The notes beneath the pieces were generated by a model. The model saw only the letters and a program-made list of their open reading frames with translations. It was not told the origin of the DNA and did not search any database. Made by a program: the position numbers and the translations under genes. Below, piece by piece: positions 25,851-39,830 of a stretch of DNA of 64,000 bases; positions within the stretch are counted from its first letter, which is position 1, and the number at the start of each line of letters is the position of its first letter. This DNA comes from Sorangium sp051521495 (GTDB lineage Bacteria; Myxococcota_A; Polyangia; Polyangiales; Polyangiaceae): assembly GCF_051521495.1 (NCBI RefSeq), contig NZ_CP150355.1, forward strand, positions 9,672,001 through 9,736,000. The letters are read 5' to 3'.

Positions 25851-27587
25851 CTAGCCAAACGCCCCCAAAGCGCCCGCGGGGCGGAGGCCATCGATCACGG
25901 CCGCGCGATAGCGGTGCCGCGCCGCGGACAGGCGCAGCGCCTCGCCCTCGTCAGCGAGCGACGCCTCGGCCATCGCGGCGTGACCCAGCCTGAGGAGCGC
26001 GTAGGCGAGGAGATATGCCGGCAAACGCCGCTCGGGATCGTCGCCGGAGCGGCGCCGATACCGCTCCAGAAAGGCGCGCTGGGCGCCTCGCGGCATCCGC
26101 CACTCGACGATGGCGCCGGCGAGATCCCAGGCGATGTCCGTGGGGCCGGGGAGGAAGTGATCGTCGCCGTGCCCGCAGGCGTCCACCTTGACGAGCTCGC
26201 CCGAGGGGAACCTGCGCCATTCATGGGGATCCATCCTGCCATCGGCGATCACGGGGCGCGCGAGCTCCAGGTGGAGCTCACCCGGGAGCTCCCTCCGCAT
26301 TTCGAGCGAGAAATTGGTGCGTACCATCGCAATGAGCTCGTCGACCGCAGGGCTCGGCACAGGAAAGGCCGAGGCGCGGAAGGCGCAGTAGTCGGCGAGG
26401 CGATCGAGCTCCACGGCGGACAGCTCATCGGCCTGGAGCGGCCGGCCGGGGAGCCATGGATACGAGAGGAACCCCTGGCCCTCATCCCACGGCTCCGGAC
26501 CGAAGCCCGCCCGGAAGACGCCGTGAGCCCGCTCCAGGCACTCGGCTCCATAGCGACCCATCCCTTCGAACTTGAGAACCCGGCGTTCGTCCGGGGAAAG
26601 GTATTTGAGGCGCTCCATGGACGTCCAGGAGGGCGGCCAGCGCGCTTCGTCCTCGTAGCAGCGGCGGCGCCACGCCCCAGCGCCGATGGGCTCGCCCGCG
26701 TCCTCGGGGAGCGGCGCCGCGCCCTCGGCGCGCTCCGAGCGGAAGGACCGCCAGCGGCAGGCGCCGTCCGGCGCGAGGAGCGCGTCGGGGTCCGGCGCGC
26801 GGGAGCCGAGGAAGACGACGCTGGCGCGCGGGACGCCCGCGCGGACCAGGGCGTCGCCGACGGCCAGGAACGAGGAGCCGCTGAGGCCCGGCCCCTCGTC
26901 GGCGACCCAGAACCGCGCTCCCTCGGCGATGCCGTCCTGAACCCAGCGGAGCTGCCGGGCGTCGAGCTCGACGCGGCGGTCGTAGGGGTGCCCTGTCGGA
27001 CGCACGGTGGCGCGCACAGCCCGGATCCCCCGGCGGCGGAGCGCCGCGGCCGTCACCGCGCTCAGGGTCGTGCCGACGCTGCGGACGCCGACGACCCGGA
27101 CCGGCGCCCGCGGGGGCGCGAGCCGCTCGGCCAGCCGGGCGAAATCGAGCGGGTGGAGCGCGTAGAACGAGAACCCCTCGGGCGGCGAGGTCGAGACGGC
27201 CTCTGGGACGTCGACGGCCGCGAGGGCCTCGGGGGTGGCCAGACGTCTGCCTGCCTGTGGCCGTACGTCTGGCTGTCCGTGGCCAGGTGTCTCGCCATCC
27301 GCGCTCGCGAGCGCGCCCGCGTCGTCACCGCCGATCAGCACGGCGGCGAGATCGTCGGTGAGCCGCGCCAGCGCCGGGGCGCTCTGCGCGCCGGCGTCGG
27401 CGAGGATGGACTCGAGCTCGCCGGCGCGGATCAGGGCGCGGAGCGCGACGTCGCGGGGGCGCTCCGCGCCTCCGGGGCCGGCGATCGCCCGGAGGTCGCC
27501 CGCGAGCTCGTCGACGAGGCGCCGCCCCGGGACGTCGCGGCGGCCGCTGCGGAACACGTACATGCGGTATCCGGAGCTGGCGGTCAT
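25851..27587 (-). CDS. PRTase-like / phosphotransferase-like fusion protein
   Basis: 578 residues. The N-terminal half (about 130-290) resembles a phosphoribosyltransferase: GVRSVGTTLSAVTAAALRRRG, then VADEGPGLSGSSFLAVGDAL at the place of a PRPP loop. The C-terminal half (about 330-560) resembles an aminoglycoside-phosphotransferase-type kinase lobe with DACGHGDDHFLPGPTDIAWD. I do not know a characterised member of this fusion. ATG at 27587 overlaps the stop of a short upstream frame as ATGA. PRTase-like proteins with a DEGPGLSGSSF-type loop occur in tellurite-resistance-type operons, but no ter genes are here. Confidence 0.7.
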   Translation of the reverse strand: MTASSGYRMYVFRSGRRDVPGRRLVDELAGDLRAIAGPGGAERPRDVALRALIRAGELESILADAGAQSAPALARLTDDLAAVLIGGDDAGALASADGETPGHGQPDVRPQAGRRLATPEALAAVDVPEAVSTSPPEGFSFYALHPLDFARLAERLAPPRAPVRVVGVRSVGTTLSAVTAAALRRRGIRAVRATVRPTGHPYDRRVELDARQLRWVQDGIAEGARFWVADEGPGLSGSSFLAVGDALVRAGVPRASVVFLGSRAPDPDALLAPDGACRWRSFRSERAEGAAPLPEDAGEPIGAGAWRRRCYEDEARWPPSWTSMERLKYLSPDERRVLKFEGMGRYGAECLERAHGVFRAGFGPEPWDEGQGFLSYPWLPGRPLQADELSAVELDRLADYCAFRASAFPVPSPAVDELIAMVRTNFSLEMRRELPGELHLELARPVIADGRMDPHEWRRFPSGELVKVDACGHGDDHFLPGPTDIAWDLAGAIVEWRMPRGAQRAFLERYRRRSGDDPERRLPAYLLAYALLRLGHAAMAEASLADEGEALRLSAARHRYRAAVIDGLRPAGALGAFG

Positions 27588-27766
27588 AGGGATGGACTCC
27601 GCGCCTCACCGCCGCGCGACGCGCGGCCTGTGCCGTTCACGCGCAGGCCGTGCTCCTCGAAGATGCCGTGTTGCACGGCATCGACGAGCGGAGCTGCGCA
27701 GACGATGGAGATGAAACAGATCTCCAGCTCGCCGCCCTCGGGCGCCGTCGCGTCTCCCCCCATGGC
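27584..27766 (-). pseudogene. N-terminal fragment of an NrtA/CmpA-like substrate-binding protein
   Basis: A frame read from about 27766 contains ICFISIVCAAPLVDAVQHG followed by IFEEHGLRV, matching the N-terminus of nitrate/bicarbonate-type ABC substrate-binding proteins (usual form: GFIPLTCAAPLVVAKE...FFEKHGL). It then runs into unrelated Arg/Gly-rich residues and stops, so about 300 residues of the family are missing. The open frame extends upstream to 27847. Its TGA overlaps the ATG of the PRTase-like gene, so it may serve only to couple translation. Remnant status is inferred. Confidence 0.5.
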
Positions 27767-27983
27767 TCCCCCTCCCATCGACGCGGCAGCTGCCGCGGAC
27801 GGACCTTCCCCTTCCCAGCGATAACGTAAATGGGACGGCTTCGTCAAGCCGTCGGCCCCGTGTGACGACGGGAGCGACGGGCCTGGATCAGCCGGGCCGG
27901 CGAGCAGGGAGGCGCGCTCGTCGCTGGCGGAGCGGCAGCGGGCGGCACACCCCGTTGGGCGTGGAGGAGCTTATCCCGTCCCG

Positions 27984-28010
27984 CTTCCGGCTTCCGGCTT
28001 CCGGCTTCCC
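27984..28010. repeat. 7-bp tandem repeat (CTTCCGG), three copies plus a partial
   Basis: Three exact CTTCCGG units followed by CTTCCC, in the gap before the S1-domain gene. Confidence 0.9.
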
Positions 28011-28015
28011 AGACT

Positions 28016-28078
28016 GTCGATCACGTCGATCACGTCGATCACGTCGATCACGTCGATCACGTCGATCACGTCGTTCGA
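28016..28078. repeat. 9-bp tandem repeat (GTCGATCAC), six exact copies plus one degenerate
   Basis: Six perfect GTCGATCAC units (28016-28069), then GTCGTTCGA, ending about 80 nt before the CvfB-like start. Each unit contains GATC. No spacers, so not a CRISPR; a simple satellite or a cluster of protein-binding sites. Confidence 0.95.
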
Positions 28079-28155
28079 GCGAGAAATGAACCGCAAAGAA
28101 CCTCAAGACAGGTTTCCGCTCTTGCGCGCCCGTCCCTGTGCAAGACTGCGCGCCG

Positions 28156-29013
28156 ATGCCGTACGACCATCTCCTCGGGCGCGTGGTGACCCTGCCGGTG
28201 CGGCGGTTCGGCCCGCCGGGCGCCTTCCTCTCGGCCGATCCGGACGACCTGCGCCCGGACGCGCCGGTGATCCTCCTGCCGGGCGGCGAGGTGCCCGAGG
28301 GCGCCAGGGAGGGAGACGCGCTCGAGGTCTTCGTGCACCTCGACTCGGAGGATCGCCCCATCGCCACGACGCGCCGGCCGAAGGTCGCGCTTGGGGACGT
28401 CGCCTTTCTGACGGTCACCGACGTCGCGCCCTTTGGCGCCTTCGTCGACTGGGGCCTGCCCAAGGAGCTGCTCGTCCCCCACGCGGAGCAGACCCGCGAC
28501 CTGCGGGTCGGCCAGCGGCACCCGGTGGGGCTGCTCGTGGACAGGAGCGGCCGCCTCGCGGGGACGATGCGCGTGAGCGAGATGCTGCGCGACCAGGGCG
28601 AGTTCGATCTCGACGAGTGGGTCGAGGGCGAGGCGTGGCGCAACGAGCCGGGGATCGGCCTCTTCGTCATCGTCGAGCGCAAGTTCGTCGGCCTGGTCCC
28701 CGCCGACGAGCCGCACGCGCTCTCCCGCGGCGAGGCGGCGCGGTTCCGCGTGGCGAGCGTGCTGCCCGACGGGAGGATCGAGCTCTCGCTCCGCGGTCAC
28801 GCGCACGAGGAGATCGCGAGCGACGCGGAGGAGATCCTCGCGCGGCTCTCGCGCCCGGGCGCGCCGAGGGTCGGCGATCGCTCGAGCCCGGAGGAGATCC
28901 GGGCGCTCTTCGGCCTGAGCAAGAAGGCGTTCAAGCGGGCCGTGGGCCGCCTGCTGAGAGAGCGCGCGGTGGCGATCGATGGGGAGGGCTTTCTCGTCAG
29001 AACCACGCGGTGA
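28156..29013 (+). CDS. CvfB-like S1-domain RNA-binding protein
   Basis: 285 residues from ATG at 28156; a GTG at 28138 is also in frame but the family start matches MPYDHLLGRVVTLPV. Tandem S1-like OB folds are visible, for example LGDVAFLTVTDVAPFGAFVDWGLPKELLVP, and a C-terminal winged-helix segment (SSPEEIRALFGLSKKAFKRA, then VGRLLRERAVAIDGEGF). This is the CvfB/YitL architecture, proteins that bind RNA and affect gene expression in Firmicutes. It stands alone on the plus strand. Confidence 0.88.
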   Translation: MPYDHLLGRVVTLPVRRFGPPGAFLSADPDDLRPDAPVILLPGGEVPEGAREGDALEVFVHLDSEDRPIATTRRPKVALGDVAFLTVTDVAPFGAFVDWGLPKELLVPHAEQTRDLRVGQRHPVGLLVDRSGRLAGTMRVSEMLRDQGEFDLDEWVEGEAWRNEPGIGLFVIVERKFVGLVPADEPHALSRGEAARFRVASVLPDGRIELSLRGHAHEEIASDAEEILARLSRPGAPRVGDRSSPEEIRALFGLSKKAFKRAVGRLLRERAVAIDGEGFLVRTTR

Positions 29014-29091
29014 GCCGGGCGGAAGGCGGAAGCGGAAGGAGACGCGGCGCCCCGCGACGGGCGCCGTGTCCGGAGCGCGCGCGGGCGGCGG

Positions 29092-30339
29092 CTACCTGTC
29101 CCTCGCGCACCGGGCGCCGAAGCCGTAGTAGCGCTCCGCGGGTTTGCCGGGGAGGCGATTGGACGTCGTGAGGTTCTCCAAATCGTCGTCGAAGCCCCCG
29201 CCGCGCATGACGCGACCGGAAGCGGCGGTCAGGTTCGCGCAGTTGTCGCAGAGGTCGCAGCGCTGCGATGAGGTCGGGTAGTCGTCGCTGTACCAGTCCA
29301 GCGTCCACTCCCACAGGCTCCCTGCCAGATCCGCTTGTCCCCACCTTCCATCTCCGGAGGTCGCCTCGTCACCGCTCGATCTCGACCCGACCGGGAGGAG
29401 ATCGGCTATCGTGCATGAGCCTCCTGACGCTTCGGTGAACCCGTGGCAGCCGAAGACCGCTCGGTCCTCGTCGGCCGTATCGCCCCACGGATACGTTCGC
29501 CCCTCATCGCCGCCCGCCGCGGCGTAGTTCCACTCGGCCTCTGTCGGCAATCGCCCGCCGTCCCACGCACAGAAGGCCATTGCCTCGTGCCATGTGATGC
29601 AGTTCATGGGGAGTCGCTCGTCGTCCTCCGATACGACCCCGTCGGTCCACGTCGAGCAGCGCGCCCCGAGAGCTCTGCACGTGTCGCGATCGGCGGGGGT
29701 GCACTTCCTCAGCTCCGCCATCAGCGTCTCCTTGTCCGGCTGGAGGAACTGCATGTAGCCATCCTGCCACCCGCTGCCAGGCAGCGCCGGGTGCTCCCCG
29801 GCGCCCACCTCGGGAGGGCTCTCCCGCGTTCCTTTCCCCGCCTCGACGAACTCGCGGAACCGGCCGACCGTAATCTCGTAGGTATCCAGCCAGAAGTCGT
29901 TCACGATTGCCCGCTGCTGCTCGGTCTCGTCTTCAGGATTGCCCCTCGTGTACACGCCGCCGTCCACCAGCCGGCTGTCGCAGCAGCTGATCCGGTCCGG
30001 TCCACACCGCGTCTCCAGGGCCCGGCAGCTCGGGGCCATGGACGCGACCGGACCGCCCCCGGCGCCCGCGTCGCTGCCGCCGTCGCCGTTCGGCCCGCAT
30101 CCCGCCGCCTCACCGCCGCTCCCGGCCGCGCCCCCTCCGCCGTTCCCCGCCGCCGCGCCCCCTCCGCCGCCCTCTCCACCGCTCCCCGCCGCGCCCCCTC
30201 CGCTGCTCCCTGTCGCGCCCTCTCCACCGCCGGGCGCGTACCGTCCCCAGTCCGCCCCGATGAGGTCCGCGCATCCGGCGGCGACGACGACTGCACCCAC
30301 CCCGCCGAGCCAACCAGCTTTCGCCCAGTTTCCGCCCAT
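29092..30339 (-). CDS. Sulfatase-modifying-factor (SUMF1/FGE-fold) lipoprotein
   Basis: 415 residues. Signal with lipobox VVAAGC (Cys about 23), then about 70 residues of Gly/Ala/Ser/Glu linker. The FGE-sulfatase fold covers about 125-415: DTYEITVGRFREFVEAG, NCITWHEAMAFCAWDGGRLP, TEAEWNYAAAGG, YPWGD, LAGSLWEWTLDWY, RVMRGGGFDDD and GFGARCARDR. It lacks the second active-site cysteine pattern of true formylglycine-generating enzymes, so a binding or structural surface role is more likely. No sulfatase gene is near. Confidence 0.88.
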   Translation of the reverse strand: MGGNWAKAGWLGGVGAVVVAAGCADLIGADWGRYAPGGGEGATGSSGGGAAGSGGEGGGGGAAAGNGGGGAAGSGGEAAGCGPNGDGGSDAGAGGGPVASMAPSCRALETRCGPDRISCCDSRLVDGGVYTRGNPEDETEQQRAIVNDFWLDTYEITVGRFREFVEAGKGTRESPPEVGAGEHPALPGSGWQDGYMQFLQPDKETLMAELRKCTPADRDTCRALGARCSTWTDGVVSEDDERLPMNCITWHEAMAFCAWDGGRLPTEAEWNYAAAGGDEGRTYPWGDTADEDRAVFGCHGFTEASGGSCTIADLLPVGSRSSGDEATSGDGRWGQADLAGSLWEWTLDWYSDDYPTSSQRCDLCDNCANLTAASGRVMRGGGFDDDLENLTTSNRLPGKPAERYYGFGARCARDR

Positions 30340-30448
30340 GACCCGACAGCGTCATCCTCTTCGATCACGGCTGTCAAGCCGCTCCCGGCCGGCCGGCTGC
30401 GTCGAAGGATCCCTTCCTGCGGCTCGGCCGGCGGTCGCGACGCGGGGG

Positions 30449-30916
30449 CTACTCGAGCAGGCTGCGCAGCATCCAGGCGGTCTTCTCGTGGACCTGCAGG
30501 CGCTGGGTGATCAGATCGCAGGTAGGCTGATCGTTGGCACTCTCGGCCACCGGGAAGAGCTCGCGCGCGGTTCGAGCGACCGTCTCGTGGCCCTCGACGA
30601 GGCGCTTGATCATGTCGGTGGCCTTGGGGATGCCGTCGTCTTCCTTGATGGAGGAGAGCGCGACGAACTGCTTGTAGGTCCCGGGCGCGGGGAGTCCGAG
30701 GGCTCGGATGCGTTCGGCGACCAGGTCCACGGCGAGCGCCAGCTCGTTGTACTGCTGTTCGAACATGAGGTGGAGCGTCTGGAACATGGGCCCCGTGACG
30801 TTCCAGTGGAAGTTGTGGGTCTTCAGATAGAGCGTGTACGTGTCGGCGAGCACGCGCCCCAGCCCGGCGCCGATCAGCTCGCGGTTCTTGGCGTCGATTC
30901 CGATGTCGATCTCCAT
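30449..30916 (-). CDS. dps: Dps family DNA-protecting ferritin-like protein
   Basis: 155 residues from ATG at 30916 with GAGGAG upstream; the longer frame to 31135 runs into repeats. The dimer-interface ferroxidase residues are visible in THNFHWNVTGPMFQTLHLMF and EQQYNELALAVDLVAERIR. Length and the VHEKTAWMLRSLLE C-terminus are standard for Dps. Role: iron oxidation and storage, peroxide protection, DNA binding. There is no extended Lys-rich DNA-binding tail; the N-terminus is short and acidic, so non-specific DNA binding may be weak. Confidence 0.94.
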   Translation of the reverse strand: MEIDIGIDAKNRELIGAGLGRVLADTYTLYLKTHNFHWNVTGPMFQTLHLMFEQQYNELALAVDLVAERIRALGLPAPGTYKQFVALSSIKEDDGIPKATDMIKRLVEGHETVARTARELFPVAESANDQPTCDLITQRLQVHEKTAWMLRSLLE

Positions 30917-31120
30917 AGGACTCCTCTCGTATCTCGTATGCACTTCGCTCGATGGGCCCACTCCGGCGCCGCTCCGTACGGCGCCTTGCCTGCCCGATCG
31001 TGACGGGCCGCCAACGTTCGTCCTCACGGTCGCCGCGTCAATCAGGCCCCCCTTGCCCTCTCCCCGTCTTTCCCAGAGGAGGGCCCGAGCCAGCTCTCTT
31101 TCCCAGAGGAGGGCCCACGC

Positions 31121-31237
31121 GGGGCAGACCCGCACAGGAGACGGGCCCAGATCGGCGTTTTCGGCGCGGAGGCGTACTCCTGTACGCCGAGCACCGAAAA
31201 CGTCGAGATGGGCCCGTCTCCGCAGCGGGTCTGCCCC
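31121..31237. repeat. 117-nt long interrupted hairpin
   Basis: Nested exact arms: 13 bp (31121-31133 with 31225-31237), 12 bp (31138-31149 with 31209-31220), 9 bp (31156-31164 with 31194-31202) and a central 7 bp (31171-31177 with 31182-31188, loop TCCT). Internal loops are near-symmetric (4/4, 6/6). It begins one base past the yqgE stop codon and ends upstream of dps. It could be a bidirectional RNA structure or a MITE-like element. Just left of it a short CTTTCCCAGAGGAGGGCCC unit occurs twice (31066-31120 area). Confidence 0.85.
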
Positions 31238-31834
31238 TCAGGCTTCGCCGATGGTGCGCATGGACATCACGTCGATGGGGCGCAGCCCGAGCAGCGCATA
31301 CGCCTGCTCCCAGCGCTGGTCGGCCGTCACGTCGAACAGGATCCGCTCGTCGAGGGCCACGGGCAGCCACGCGCCGGCGGCGATCTCCCGCTCGAGCTGG
31401 CCAGGCCCCCACCCGCTGTAGCCGAGGAGCACCGTCCTCCGCCGCGGGTCCGCGCCGGCCGCGCCGCGCACCGCGTCGGCCGCGAGCGTGTCGAACGCGC
31501 TCCGGGACGACGTGACCCGCACCCGCGAGCCCACCTGGATCACGCCCGTCTCCTCGGCCCCGAGCGCCGGATCGAGGCACAGGATCCACCCCGAGCTCGG
31601 CTGCACCGGCCCGCCGAGGTAGACCGGCGCCGGGTCCTTCAGGTCGTTGCCGTAGCCCGCGAACGACAAGAGCTCGCCCAGCGTCATCGGCGCCGGCCGG
31701 TTCACCACGAACCCGAGCGCCCCGCCCTCGCTGTGCACGGCCAGCAGCACGACCGTCCTGTCGAAGTTCGGATCGCCGAGCGGCGGTGACGCGATGAGGA
31801 ACCCTGGGGCCAGCACGCTCGCTTCGCTGTTCAT
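31238..31834 (-). CDS. YqgE/AlgH family protein
   Basis: 198 residues from ATG at 31834, preceded by GGGAGGA. Family motifs: APGFLIASPPLGDPNFDRTV at the start, ALGFVVNRPAPMTLGELL, PVYLGGPVQPSSGWIL, and LLGYSGWGPGQLEREI. YqgE/AlgH is a widespread conserved protein of unclear biochemical role, historically linked to alginate regulation in Pseudomonas. Divergent from the QueD-like gene; its stop abuts the 117-nt hairpin. Confidence 0.93.
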   Translation of the reverse strand: MNSEASVLAPGFLIASPPLGDPNFDRTVVLLAVHSEGGALGFVVNRPAPMTLGELLSFAGYGNDLKDPAPVYLGGPVQPSSGWILCLDPALGAEETGVIQVGSRVRVTSSRSAFDTLAADAVRGAAGADPRRRTVLLGYSGWGPGQLEREIAAGAWLPVALDERILFDVTADQRWEQAYALLGLRPIDVMSMRTIGEA

Positions 31835-31995
31835 CGGCGATCCTCCCTGGCAACGGTCAAGCGGCCACTGCGTCCCGCACGGACCCGTCCGCCACAGTGG
31901 TGCCCGGACGGGGGCCGCACCCACCTTACTCCGGTGTGCCGTGCCAGGCGATTGGGATCTCCCTCCCCCGCCGGGGCGGCGGGTATAGTGGGGCC

Positions 31996-32406
31996 ATGTA
32001 CACGGTCGGCGTCCGCGATCACATCATGGTGGCCCACAGCCTCAAGGGCGTGCAGTTCGGCCCAGCGCAGCGCCTGCACGGCGCGACCTACACGGTCAGC
32101 GTGGAGGTGGAGCGCGAGGAGCTCTCGCCCCTCGGGCAGGTGGTCGAGACGAGCGCGCTGCGGGACAGCCTGCGCGCCGTGCTCGCCGAGATCGACTACC
32201 GGAACCTCGACGAGCACCCCGCGTTCGAGGGCAAGCGCTCGACGCCGGAGCTCATCGCGCGCTACATCCACCGCGAGCTCGGCCGCAAGCTCCCAGTGAG
32301 CGCCGGCAGCGCCCTCACGATCACGCTGCACGAGTCCCCCCTCGTCTGGGTGCGCTACCGCGCGCCGCTCCGGGGCGCCTCGATCATGCCGACCGAGCTG
32401 GCCTGA
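31996..32406 (+). CDS. QueD/PTPS-family protein with altered active site
   Basis: 136 residues from ATG at 31996. The T-fold pattern of 6-carboxy-/6-pyruvoyl-tetrahydropterin synthases is visible: VAHSLKG, FGPAQRLHGATYTVSVEVE, EIDYRNLDEHPAFEGK, STPELIARYI and the LHESP near the end. The zinc motif normally LHGH is LHGA, and the catalytic Cys preceding it (CxxLHGH) is Ala. One zinc His and the Cys are therefore missing. It may be a divergent subfamily with another reaction. The C-terminus (MPTELA) lies in the first unit of a 29-bp tandem repeat. Confidence 0.8.
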   Translation: MYTVGVRDHIMVAHSLKGVQFGPAQRLHGATYTVSVEVEREELSPLGQVVETSALRDSLRAVLAEIDYRNLDEHPAFEGKRSTPELIARYIHRELGRKLPVSAGSALTITLHESPLVWVRYRAPLRGASIMPTELA

Positions 32407-32472
32407 TCGCCCGCATGCCGACCGAGCTGGCCTGATCGCCGGGATGCCGACCGAGCTGGCCCGATCGCCGGC
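32386..32472 (+). repeat. 29-bp tandem repeat, three copies
   Basis: Units at 32386, 32415 and 32444 share ATGCCGACCGAGCTGGCC and the following TGATCGCC with one or two changes. The first encodes the end of the QueD-like protein, and the others extend to about 50 nt before the helicase start. The third copy has lost the TGA (CCCGATC). Confidence 0.92.
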
Positions 32473-32519
32473 CGTCTCCGCTTGGCACGCGGCCCCGCCC
32501 GCGGCAAAAGAGCGCGCCG

Positions 32520-34010
32520 ATGTCCGAGCCGGTCCGCACAGCGCCGATCGCCCTGAGCTTCCAGGGCGGCACCCTCCGCATCGAAGGCCTCGCCCCGCGC
32601 CCGGCGCTCGCGGCCGCGTCCGAGCTCGACTGCAGCGCGCTTCCATCGGGATCGAGCGCGGGCGGGCCCGATGGCGGCGGCGCGGGCGATCCCGCCGAGG
32701 GCGCGCCGCTCGACCCCGCGTGCCTGCCCGCGTCCTGCCGCTGGGACGCGCGCGAGCGCGTCTACCGCGTGCCGGCGATCGACTACGCCGAGCTCGTCCT
32801 CCGGCTCCGGGCCCGCGGCGTCCCGTTCACGGACGCCGCCCGCAAGTACGAGGCGCTCCCGCTCGCGCCGCTCGCCAAGCACGACCCGTTCCCCTACCAG
32901 CGCGAGGCGCTCGACGCGTGGGCCGGGCGGCGCAGCCGGGGCGTGGTCGTGCTCCCGACGGGCGCCGGCAAGACGTTCGTCGCGACGCTCGCGATCGCCG
33001 CGCGGCAGCGCAGCACGCTCGTCGTGGTCCCCACGCTCGACCTCTTGAACCAGTGGTACGACGGGCTCTCCGCCGCGTTCGGCGTCCCGATCGGCCTGCT
33101 CGGCGGCGGTTACCACGACGTCCTCGACCTGACGGTCACCACCTACGACTCCGCGCACGCCCACATGGACCGGCTCGGCGCCCGCTTCGGCCTCGTGATC
33201 TTCGACGAGTGCCACCACCTGCCGAGCCCGTCGTACGCGCTCGCCGCGAAGATGTGCCTCGCGCCCTTCCGCCTCGGCCTCACCGCCACCCCCGAGCGGA
33301 CCGACGGCCGGGGCTACGACGACCTCATCGGCCCGATCGTCTTCCGCCGGGAGATCACCGAGCTCTCCGGGCAGTACCTCGCGGCCTACGATGTCGTCCG
33401 GCTCGACGTGCCGCTCTCCGAGGACGAGCGCGCCGCGTACGAGGCGGCGCGCGCCGTGTACATCGGCTTCCTGCGCGCGAACGGCATCCGCATGCCCGAG
33501 GGGTGGGGCCAGTTCATCCTGCTGAGCTCGCAGTCCGACGCCGGCCGCCGCGCCTTCGAGGCGTACCGCCGCCAGCGCAGCCTCGCCCTCTGCGCGCCCG
33601 GCAAGATCGACGTCCTCGCGCGGCTGCTCCACGCCCACCGCGCCGATCGCACCCTGGTCTTCACCGAGGACAACGCCACGGTCTACCAGATCTCGCGGCA
33701 GTTCCTGCTGCCGGCCATCACCCACCAGACCAAGGTGAAGGAGCGCAGCGCCATCCTCGACGCCTTCAACCGCGGCGCGCTGTCGGCGGTCGTCACCTCG
33801 AAGGTGCTGAACGAGGGGGTCAACGTGCCCGAGGCCAACGTGGCGATCGTCCTGTCGGGCAGCGGCTCGGTGCGGGAGCACGTCCAGCGGCTCGGCCGCA
33901 TCCTGCGCCGGAGCGAGAACAAGACGGCGATCCTCTACGAGCTCGTGGCCCTCGGCACGAGCGAGCAGCGGGTGAGCGACAAGCGCCGGGAGCACATTGC
34001 TTACCAGTGA
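32520..34010 (+). CDS. XPB-like superfamily 2 DNA helicase
   Basis: 496 residues. Motifs: Q-like FPYQREALDAW, Walker A VLPTGAGKTFVATLA (about 140-155), DEAH-type box VIFDECHHL, motif III LGLTATPERTDGRG, and the second RecA domain with RTLVFTEDNATVYQI, VVTSKVLNEGVNVPEANVAI and motif VI VQRLGRILRR. An N-terminal domain of about 100 residues carries damage-recognition-like features of XPB. XPB-like helicases in archaea pair with the Bax1 nuclease (DUF790). Here the DUF790 frame begins inside the helicase stop (TTG at 33997) but is only a stub; the intact DUF790 gene is 6.6 kb away. Confidence 0.93.
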   Translation: MSEPVRTAPIALSFQGGTLRIEGLAPRPALAAASELDCSALPSGSSAGGPDGGGAGDPAEGAPLDPACLPASCRWDARERVYRVPAIDYAELVLRLRARGVPFTDAARKYEALPLAPLAKHDPFPYQREALDAWAGRRSRGVVVLPTGAGKTFVATLAIAARQRSTLVVVPTLDLLNQWYDGLSAAFGVPIGLLGGGYHDVLDLTVTTYDSAHAHMDRLGARFGLVIFDECHHLPSPSYALAAKMCLAPFRLGLTATPERTDGRGYDDLIGPIVFRREITELSGQYLAAYDVVRLDVPLSEDERAAYEAARAVYIGFLRANGIRMPEGWGQFILLSSQSDAGRRAFEAYRRQRSLALCAPGKIDVLARLLHAHRADRTLVFTEDNATVYQISRQFLLPAITHQTKVKERSAILDAFNRGALSAVVTSKVLNEGVNVPEANVAIVLSGSGSVREHVQRLGRILRRSENKTAILYELVALGTSEQRVSDKRREHIAYQ

Positions 34011-34113
34011 CCTCGTCCGCGTCCGCCGCCGGGGCGGGATGGTCGTGCCGCAGTACCTCCGCGGGGCGGCCGCCGAGCGGCTGCTCCCGATCCGAGAGTC
34101 AAGCTCCTCGTAG
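33997..34113 (+). pseudogene. 5' stub of DUF790 (Bax1-like) nuclease gene
   Basis: From a TTG overlapping the helicase stop, 31 codons match the intact DUF790 gene at 40651 almost base for base (LTSDLVRVRRRGGMVVPQYL onward). Homology ends near 34090, and after a few unrelated codons TAG follows. About 93% of the nuclease is missing. This is one breakpoint of the rearrangement that placed a kinase gene between two partial copies of the helicase-nuclease unit. Confidence 0.9.
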
Positions 34114-34211
34114 CGGCCGTCCCACCGTACAGCCACACTGCACGCGCTGGTTACGATAAAGCGCCATGGGCGATCCACCTCCCTCCTGGAAACGTGGCGC
34201 TGCCCGCTGCG

Positions 34212-39830
<5,619 letters not shown>

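Noticed and set aside
25692..27824. Plus-strand open frame of 710 codons opposite the PRTase-kinase fusion
   Set aside because: No family features; the minus frame has coherent motifs and coupled start.
28016..28078. Possible CRISPR array
   Set aside because: Units are 9 bp, directly adjacent, without spacers or cas genes.
29092..30339. True formylglycine-generating enzyme
   Set aside because: The active-site cysteine pair is not evident and no sulfatase gene is nearby, so only the fold is claimed.
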